From: Eurosta solidaginis
Lineage: Eukaryota; Arthropoda; Insecta; Diptera; Tephritidae
Assembly: GCF_040869045.1 (NCBI RefSeq)
Contig: NC_090319.1
Coordinates: 390,119,601 to 390,183,600 of the forward strand
DNA length: 64,000 nt
Direction of reading: 5' to 3'
The translations under genes and the position numbers were made by a program. The notes below the pieces were generated by a model that was given only the letters and a program-made list of their open reading frames with translations, did not search any database and was not told the origin of the DNA. Positions 57,201-64,000 of the stretch are shown in pieces (within the stretch, counting starts at the first letter, position 1; every line of letters begins with the position of its first letter).

Positions 57201-60200
57201 GAGTCCAGATCAGAACCGTTAGAAATAAAATAAATAAATAAATGTAAGGCGTGATAACCTCCGAAAAGATTTTTGGCCGAGCTTCTCTTCCAATTTACGT
57301 CGTCCTCTTTTTTTTTTAATGTTTCCTACAAATTCGCGGGACGGGACCTACTTGTTTTATGCCGACTCCGAACGGCATCTGCGAGGAAGATGAGCTTTCA
57401 CCCGTATGAAGCAAAAAAACACAAGCAGGTCCTTGGTGAACTCCACAAACAGGCGTCGGACCTTTATGTCAGGAATTGCCCGGTGAATCCAGTACTCAAG
57501 GAAAAGTACCCAAAATTTGTGGAAGAGGAACGCATAGTCCCCAGGGAAACGCGTGTCACTCTTGCTCAACTTCGTTCTGGATACTGTAACAGGTTAAACT
57601 CTTACCTATCCAGAATCAACCCCGACATACAAAATGTATGCCCCGCTTGCAATGTGTCCACACATGACACCAACCATCTGTTTAATTGTAATGTGGAACC
57701 AACGCCTCTAACACCCCTTTCATTATGGTCCACCCCTGTTGAAACAGCATGTTTCCTTGGACTCCCGTTAGAGGATATTGATGACAATTTGTGATCTTTC
57801 GCGGCTGTTAGGTGGGGCGAAGCACTGCTACAACAACAACAATAACAACAACAGCTTTCACTGAGAGCTTTTCATGGCAGAAATAAACTCGGAGTGCATG
57901 CCGAACACTGCCGAGGGGCGACCTTAATTTTTGATGTTGCTTTGCCCGGGGTATGAACCCAGGGCATTCGGTGTGGTAGGCGGAGCACGCTACTATCACA
58001 CCACGGTGGCCGCTAATAGTTAGAGATAGTTTGACAAACATGTAAATAGTATTTTTTGTGAAATATATAGTTTTAGTGTCATATCTCAATCATTAAAGGA
58101 GAGGAGTGATGGGAAAACATATTGAGTAAAAAGTGCTAAGTCAGGAGAAAAAATTTGTTTTGAGTGAGGAAATTGTGCTAATTCATAAAATAGCTGCTGA
58201 GTTAGCATACATGATTTTTATTTATCTTTTTCAAACTCAAAAGCATTGCAATTAATAAGGTATCCTCATTCACAGTTTTGAAAAAAAAGATTATTTCAAA
58301 AATTATTCAGTTTTTTCGTCTCCTGTAAAATTCGTAAAAAGTGACAGCACATTTTCACATGCTTCCTTTATTTTTTAGCAAGTTCTGCTACGATACGCAA
58401 GAGTTAAGTTCACTCAATCGGAACTATTTGGATATTGTTCCGAGTTTGTACAAAATGGTGCCTTATGAAGATGTGAAAATGAAAGGCTGTGATTCCATCA
58501 TTCTAAATCGTCAGTGCACTGGCCCTGCAAGTATTGTCACAAAGCCTGAACAAATACGAACTGACAAACAGGTCGAACAAAAATTGCACAAAATTGTGGA
58601 ACGTCGAAATAATATCGTAAATAGAAATCTCAAATTCAATGCAGAAGAATTTGGACGCTGTGTGGAACGATTAAATAACATTGTTCGGTAAAATGAGCTT
58701 AAAACATACATCAATTCCTAAATAATAATCTGTTCATTTCCAGCACCTTAATTGCAACTAATGCGACTCAGCAAATCACTGTAGTTATCGATATAGGCAT
58801 AAGAGTATTTTACACTTTGGTTGAAAATATGAATGGCGTTACTATAAACTTTCAACCGACCAATGATTTATATACTCAATTATTATATGATTTGAATGTA
58901 AGCAACCGATAGCCATGGAAATTTTTGTGATTTATTTGGAACTCAATATTTTGTCTTTCCAGATCTTCGTGCAACAAAGCCAAGAAAAGGAGGGTATTAA
59001 TATATTGAAACTAGCTTTAAAGCGCGCTGATTTAATAGAGCAATTAGCAGCTGCATTTGTACCTTACCGCACTGGTCCAGATAATTTTTTAAAAATGTAT
59101 AAATTCTTAGTTGAATCATACTTGAAATGCAGTGATAAAAAAATACTTTTTGTACTACTGTCTAAAGTAAGTTGGCTATTTATTTTTCATATACTTGAAT
59201 GCTATTTCACGAGCTCAAAGCAACGGCTAATACTAAATACTGCTCGAAGTTTTAGGAGCATTTTTAAATGACTCCATCTAACGTAAATTTTAGTTTTTAT
59301 TTTCAACTGTGCTATGATGGAAGTATCCGCATCTTCGAATATCCGGATATTCATCCGAATTATCTGTTGGCACGGATAAAATCCGGGAAGTTTGGATATC
59401 CGGTTAATATTCGTTTGTAAAACTATCCGGATATCCGGATTTATGAAGATCCGGTTAATAACCGTTTTTTCGGATATCCAGTGGCAGCTATTAACTGATG
59501 TACCATATTCATTTATTTAACAGTAATAACAATACTTAAATACTGGCATTATTTGTTATTCCAACTAACGGTGATACAAAAAAGAGAAATATTCTATTTG
59601 ATTTTGAACTATTCTTATTCTTATTTCTCTCGTTTTTGGCCGTTTGTATCTAGAATAACTAAAATTCTTCTTCTGGTGTAAGAAAAGAAGTACCAGTATC
59701 ATTTACCGACTATAAACAATTACGGGTGAGACTTACTGCATTTACGGCATGGAAAATATCTTTTCAGAAGCTGTTGAAGTGGGAGGCACCGCAAGATATC
59801 TTGTTGCGAGTTTCGACAGATTTGGGAAATATTTTTTCATGATCTTGCCACAAATTTCAAGCACTACGAGTGGTTTATTCCACCCTTCCTAAGCAATCTC
59901 ATTTTCATTAAGTATTATATCCATGGCCGCGAGATCACTGTTTTCCGGAGACGCTTGCTCTTATTCAGTATCCGGATATTCATGTATCTGGACGTACTAA
60001 TATCCGAAATTCCGTTTATGTAGCCGGATATCCGGATTTCATGCATAGCTATCCGTATATTCAAAAATTCGGTTTATGCAACTAGTTCGAAAATCCGGAT
60101 GAAACTCCCAGCCATAGTACTTGTACATAGGGTATTAAAACTTTACTCGGATAACCGTGAGTTTTAATGGTATAAAGGCGTTGAGATACGAGTGTTGCCT

Positions 60201-63200
60201 TTTATATTTTGCGCCTAATAATGAAAACACAGTTAAATATTACGGAAAATAGTTTTATTGTTTTTCAAAATATTCTCCATCCAAGTCAATACACTTATGC
60301 ATTCGCTCGAACCAATTTTCAAAGCACTTTTGCCACTCAGAAGAGGCCACAGTTAAAACGAGCTTTTTGAAGACTTCTACAGCTCCCTCAGGAGTTGAAA
60401 AACATTGACCTCGCATGTTTTTTTTTTTTTTTTTTTTTTTTTGATGTTTAGGAATAAAAAGAAATCATTAGGTGCCAAATCAGGGATGTACGGCGGATGA
60501 CCCATCAATTCGACCTGTTGAGTCCTCAAAAACTCTCTTGTGTGAATCGATACGTGAGAGTCCGCATTGTCTTGGTGAAGAATGATTTTTCTTCGGCGGT
60601 TGGTTTTCCTTAATTCTACAAAAACTTTTGGCAAACAAATGGTTGTATACCATTTAGAATTGACCGTTTTAAGTTTATCTAGTGGAACAGTTGCGACATG
60701 ACCAGATTTTCCGAAAAAACAGGCGACCATTTGCCTTGAGGTGTTTCTTGCGCGAACAACTTTGTTGGATTAGGCTCGTCTTGGAACACCCATACACTCG
60801 ATAGCTGCTTTGTTTCCCGCTCATATGCATAGATCCAAGATTCGTCGCCTGTTACGATGTCGTAGACGTGCTTTGATCCACCACGGCTAAATTTCTTCAA
60901 CATTTCTTTTTAGAGGTACTATGATATTTTTTTTTTAATTCAGGAGAGTCTTTAGTTGTTCCATGTGCAATTTTTAAGCCGAATTTCAAAAGCAACGAAA
61001 ATCTGCATTTCGTTTTAATATTATAGTGAAGTATGAAAAATAAAAATCTATATATATATAAATAAAGGCTAAAATGTGTGTTAGTTGGTCGCCGGTGTTT
61101 GAAGAGATGCGTCGGTCGATTTTGTTCAAACTTTCACACAAGTTGCGTAAATCTCACGCGGTGGTTACTACATAGGTTTGATTGCGATCGACGTACAGGG
61201 TCTCGAGATATAGGCCAAAACGTGGGCCAGTGAATGCCTAGACAGTGTTTATAGAATATGGATATCAAATGAAAGCTGTTGATGAGTGATTTAGTACAGA
61301 GTAATATATTATCCAGAGGTGGACTGGGGCTGGGATTAGGACTAGGACTGGGACTGGGACTGGGATTGGGAGTGGGAATGGGACTGAGACTCGAAGTGGG
61401 ACTGGGACTAGGACTGGAATAAAGTACGTACCACCCTCTAGGATAGGCAATAAGGCCCCAGCGGGTTAGGGGATCAGAATATACCCGCGGTAGGTATGCC
61501 TGTCGTAAGAGGCGACTAAAATACCAGATTCTAGGGGCTGTGTAGCGCAATATATAGCTTCTCCAAACCCTATTGTCAACCTCACCTATCCGCGGCGAAT
61601 CCTGTTTCACTAACAGACGAGGCTCTGGCGACCCCAAGTTCCATGAGGAGCTCTGGGGGTAGGGAGGGAGGGAATGGCCTGAAGGTTTAATGTGGCCACA
61701 TAAATCATTCCCGAGATGGTCGGGCTAGCACCTTAATGGTGCTATGGTACCGAAGCGTACCGGATTTGTATCCGGCAAAGGACCATCACATCGATAACAC
61801 TCCCCAAAGCCTTCGGGGAGAAACCTTATCGCTACAACAACAACAACATAGGCAATAAGGGATGCAGAAGAATGAGAAGAAATTGAGAGAAGAGAAAAGA
61901 GAGAAGGAGATTGAGAAAGAGATAGAATGAGACGAAGATGGAGAGAGATGAAGCGAAAAAGACGGAGGGAGGAGTGAATAAAAGGATAAAAGACGAAATC
62001 AGATTATAACCATGCCCACTCTTGTGATATCGAATGAATTAAAATAGAAAAAATGTAAAGTGGTAAAAATTGGAGAGTGGATTGGTTTGATGACCTAAAA
62101 TACAAATTCAGTAAAATTTTTCGAAAATGTGGGCCGCCATTTAATAAAAACAGAATTTAAAGTTTGAAAATGAACGTGGCCCCGCCTAAATTATAACGAA
62201 CAATTCTGACGAATATTGTTTAAGGTCATTCGAAAGATCTGTTTTTCTCCCTGTAGAGCACCTGTTATAAACACCTGTAAAGAAAAATTTCCACTGACAT
62301 AAAAAAAAATTACGCTCAAATTTTTTACTCTTTAGTTTTTTTAACTTAACCGTACTTAAGAAAGTGCAAAGCTCCATTTTCAAACTTTGAAACGTACACA
62401 TAAATTGGTTTCTTGTGGCTCAACTCTCCTCAAAAATAATGGTTTAGTTCAATACACCTGAAAGGCTATGAAAGTTCGTCGGGTTTGAAAATGGTTTTGC
62501 AAAATCGTCGGAAACGCGCTTATATGTATTTACATATATACGACTATGTTACATATTATACGCAAGTTTTGTTTTTGTATTCACTTCTAGTTTGATTTAG
62601 TAACATGGCTTAATAGCTTCCAACCAAAGCTGAACGATATTCACAAACTTTTAGAGCTCGTATTGCAAGGCCTAGAAAGTTGGTCACAACCAGATTCTAG
62701 TATGCTGCAGGACCAATTTTGTCGGCATTTGGTGCATGTCTTCAACTATGATTTTCCACAACATTATGGGGAAGTATTGCAAATGGTTTTAGCACGGATA
62801 TCAGAGCAAAAATTAATGCCCATTGTGATGATAGATCTTTTGAATTCGTTACTAGCACGATTTAATTGCAAATCCATGTCATTGGAAACCAAAATAGACG
62901 AAATTACCGAAATTTCAATTGAGTTTGCTCGTCGACAAAACTTATTTAACCTGAAAGGTGCGACAGATACTGTGCTTCTCTTAGTACGACATTTTCAAAA
63001 GGAGCGATTGAGCCATGGTCTACATGGCTTATATCCGAAACACAAAGATTACTGTCAACCGCTTGCCGCGTGGTTTTCCATCATGGGACATGTTGTAGTT
63101 ATTGCAGCCATATGTACATTTCAAGATTTGCTTGCGGATCAGAGTAAGTGTAGTTCAAATTAAAACGAATATAAATAGACTTTAATTTTTTTTAGTAAGT

Positions 63201-64000
63201 GATATTGTTTTCGCTTCAATCATTGAGCTTTATTCGCCATGGTTGGTGCCTTACACTGATGAAACTCTTCAGCAATCTACAGCAAATTGGATACGTCAGC
63301 TCGTGGTTAAAGATAAAATATTATCACCATGGAGTGAGCAGCACGCACACAACAGCAAAATAATGATTAAAAGTTTGATAAACATTTTAAACTTCGTGCT
63401 GGAAAATTTACCTGGTACCTTTCTATGAGCCTTTATTTAACGCTATAAATTTGTTCGTTATAATGAATTTATTTCAGTTTCATTTGTTACGCTCACACAC
63501 ATCTTCGGTTGGTATGTACATCACTTTGCGATACCAAAAATTGATTTCCATATATATGCAAACATACATGAGGGCTTGGGTGAATTACCATGGGAGAGAT
63601 TTAAACCGCAATCAGCTCAAATAGATATGTTTCATGAAAAATTACAAAGAGTATGATCTTACTGAATTACACAAACTTAGTTTACTAGCTATTACTTATA
63701 ATTTAAAATGTTATGTCTTTCAGTTCTTACCTTCCACACATACTATGCTGGGACACATTTTTATACGCATCGATTGGAATGTCTGGTTTGCGGATAATTT
63801 TTCAACTATTCCAGCAAATATGCAGTCTCAAGTCATTTCGCGACTGTTTACAGTCTTTCTTAAGATTGCCTTTGAACCATTCATACATATAAATATACGA
63901 ACTCCAAAAATGTTACAGAACGCCATTAAGTATCCCTGGTATATGGTGAACTATACAGAGTTAGAGAGTGTATTCAGATGGTTCGTAAGCTCTGTAGATT
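48255..64000 (+). CDS. Epg5: Ectopic P granules protein 5 homologue (autophagy tether), partial
   Basis: Large Rab7 effector that tethers autophagosomes to late endosomes/lysosomes. 24 exons: 48255-48281, 48338-49140, 49264-49384, 49491-49664, 49733-50044, 50098-50255, 50319-50546, 50623-50849, 50909-51084, 51145-51962, 52337-52492, 52547-52721, 53177-53392, 53460-53635, 53697-53861, 53924-54047, 54111-54403, 58379-58687, 58744-58897, 58963-59166, 62591-63143, 63196-63414, 63478-63650, 63724 to the window end. About 2,079 residues, all joins in frame. Family-like blocks: LPLENWKPGMDSFEILSNWL, RLVVSHLNWGFD, SYGLSTPMNLINAWLNLL, FGWYVHHFAIPKIDFH. Start MATLEKPKVKTKKAK chosen from the in-frame 27-nt exon 1. 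A WIVID motif (about 50137) with acidic neighbours could bind Atg8. Least certain joins: donors at 50850 and 54048, acceptor at 53176. About 400 C-terminal residues lie beyond the window. Confidence 0.93.
54404..55651 (+). other. Epg5 intron 17, left part
   Basis: Start of a ~4-kb intron (donor gcgaa|gtaagt at 54403/54404). AT-rich; the 76-codon frame at 54629-54859 has no domain. No repeat recognised. Confidence 0.45.
55652..55697 (+). mobile_element. 46-bp LINE 3' end insertion with 16-bp duplication
   Basis: 'gaggtcctcatggaccggcc' and CCTAACCTAA match the 3' end of the LOA-like copy near 19965-20000. It is bounded by ctatggtttgaaatca (55636-55651) and ctatggtttggaatca (55698-55713), a 16-bp target duplication with one mismatch. 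Confidence 0.75.
56080..56405 (-). mobile_element. CAA-tailed retroposon, reversed, 5' part decayed
   Basis: Tail at about 56080-56097 (complement of CAA repeats), then actccccgaaggcttt, 'gccggatatagatctggta', 'ggttggagaagctatatat'. Same family as 61456-61847. Confidence 0.65.
56860..57225 (-). pseudogene. Non-LTR reverse transcriptase C-terminal fragment
   Basis: 93-codon frame 57142-56861 with RT thumb motifs: LNRCQESKDLGVIFDSKVSF, FSSHIDFVVSKFV, LVRSGIEYCSIIWNP. Jockey/CR1-type wording, different from the copy at 31770. Truncated on both sides. Confidence 0.75.
57226..58015 (-). mobile_element. tRNA-type SINE split by a LINE fragment
   Basis: The minus-strand head (58015 leftward) has A-box-like 'tggtgtgatagtagcg' and B-box-like 'gggttcataccc'; the tail at 57226-57243 is an AAAT-type run. 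The body is interrupted at 57402-57852 by a Jockey-like fragment with a 9-bp duplication. Confidence 0.75.
57402..57852 (+). mobile_element. 5'-truncated Jockey-like LINE insertion, 451 bp
   Basis: Flanked by agctttcac at 57393-57401 and 57853-57861. It encodes the C-terminal piece YEAKKHKQVLGELHKQASDL ... QNVCPACNVSTHDTNHLFNC (Cys-His knuckle) to a stop at about 57794, then a tail of CAA-type repeats. Very close to the copy at 33735-34165. Confidence 0.88.
59310..60115. repeat. Region of ATCCGGATAT motifs, probable nonautonomous element
   Basis: Many copies of 'atatccggat' in both orientations cluster at 59330-59480 and 59965-60100. The outer ends (ctatgatggaagt... and the complement of ...actcccagccatag) are weakly inverted. 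No coding capacity. Lies in Epg5 intron 20. Confidence 0.5.
60230..60905 (-). pseudogene. Mariner-family transposase remnant
   Basis: 60903-60679 has the first catalytic block (VTGDESWIYAYERE); 60730-60377 has the second and third (ILHQDNADSH and HPPYIPDLAPNDFFLF), with 34 residues between the last two aspartates, the DD34D spacing of mariner. A frameshift separates the two frames, and a ~25-nt poly-T run (60418-60442) replaces coding sequence with a lysine run. The N-terminal DNA-binding half is missing. Inactive. Confidence 0.85.
61318..61422. repeat. GGGACT-type hexanucleotide microsatellite
   Basis: Imperfect GGGACT/GGGATT/GGAACT repeats over about 100 bp; on the minus strand it reads as a proline/serine-rich frame (PSPSPSP) that is an artefact of the repeat. 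Confidence 0.85.
61456..61847 (+). mobile_element. CAA-tailed short retroposon with 13-bp target duplication
   Basis: 392 bp from ccccagcgggttagg to '...cgctacaacaacaacaac'. The flanking duplication ataggcaataagg (61443-61455 and 61848-61860) is exact, fixing both ends. A 3' hairpin (actccccaaagccttcggggag) precedes the tail. Other copies: about 400-510, 26576-26760, 43540-43602, 47318-48105, 47581-47994 and 56080-56405. Noncoding; SINE-like. Confidence 0.9.
62201..62590 (+). other. Epg5 intron 20, right part
   Basis: AT-rich sequence before the acceptor ttctag at 62585-62590; nothing recognised. Confidence 0.45.

Larger units (their letters stand above)
55807..58357. mobile_element. Possible TIR element with GTGCTAAGTC repeats, host to nested insertions
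   Basis: 'gtgaaaatgtgct' at about 55809 and its complement 'agcacattttcac' near 58345 could be terminal repeats. The motif tgtgctaagtc recurs near 55815, 55937, 55970 and 58130. The middle is filled by other elements (56080-58015). Tentative: no target duplication is clear, and the right end lies close to the 3' splice site of intron 17. Confidence 0.35.
61048..62200. repeat. Composite noncoding repeat with microsatellites
   Basis: Starts 'tctatatatatataaataaa' (Helitron-like 5' end), includes one minisatellite-like unit (about 61255-61300, tatggatatcaaatgaaagc), a GGGACT-type microsatellite (61318-61420), a GA-rich tract (61862-61990) and a 'gaacgtggccccgcc' stretch near 62170 like those in 9180-10100. 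Interrupted by the retroposon at 61456-61847. Confidence 0.45.

Noticed and set aside
61134..61637. 167-codon minus-strand ORF rich in Pro-Ser
   Set aside because: Artefact of the GGGACT microsatellite and retroposon sequence.

Overview
The window looks like a piece of a transposon-rich genome from a higher fly (Diptera, Brachycera), most likely a tephritid-type fruit fly; the group is inferred, not proven. Supporting signs are three recognisable insect host genes with GT-AG introns (many only 53-75 bp), an AT-rich background, and typical fly elements (R1-, LOA- and Jockey-like LINEs, a Gypsy-type LTR element, hAT, mariner, Helitron-like sequence and short retroposons ending in CAA repeats). 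No rRNA, functional tRNA or CRISPR array was seen.

Host genes. (1) 5030-28227, plus strand: the last eight exons (502 residues) of an SLC5-family sodium/solute cotransporter; one intron of 19.2 kb (5275-24451) is filled with nested transposons. (2) 34692-35644, minus strand: a complete three-exon TRAPPC1/Bet5 gene (145 residues), a TRAPP tethering subunit. (3) 48255-64000, plus strand: the first 24 exons (about 2,079 residues) of Epg5, the autophagosome-lysosome tethering factor, running off the right edge. All exon joins in these models keep frame, which is a strong internal check.

Layout. 1-5029: noncoding repeats (a TIR element, a foldback, a Helitron-like element), presumably an SLC5 intron. 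5275-24451: a 3.9-kb noncoding element carrying a ~128-bp minisatellite, an R1-type LINE, an LTR retrotransposon inserted in that LINE, a second reversed minisatellite element, a solo-type LTR, two tail-to-tail LOA-like LINEs and tRNA-type SINEs. 28228-31760: 3' UTR and intergenic DNA. 31770-34525: Jockey-like LINE pieces, one with a 559-bp tandem duplication. 35803-42848: a ~7-kb near-perfect palindrome directly upstream of Bet5. 43055-47026: a hAT transposon with intact ends and target duplication. 47150-48230: a small TIR element holding two nested retroposons, ending about 25 bp before the Epg5 start codon. Two large Epg5 introns (54404-58378, 59167-62590) hold further nested insertions.

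The most unusual structure is the 7-kb palindrome: two ~3.2-kb arms around a ~42-bp spacer, each arm built from repeated modules, Pol III-like promoter boxes, a shared 290-bp hAT-type MITE and a conserved short leader plus ATG. It resembles giant-TIR Foldback/Galileo elements in architecture but encodes no visible transposase.
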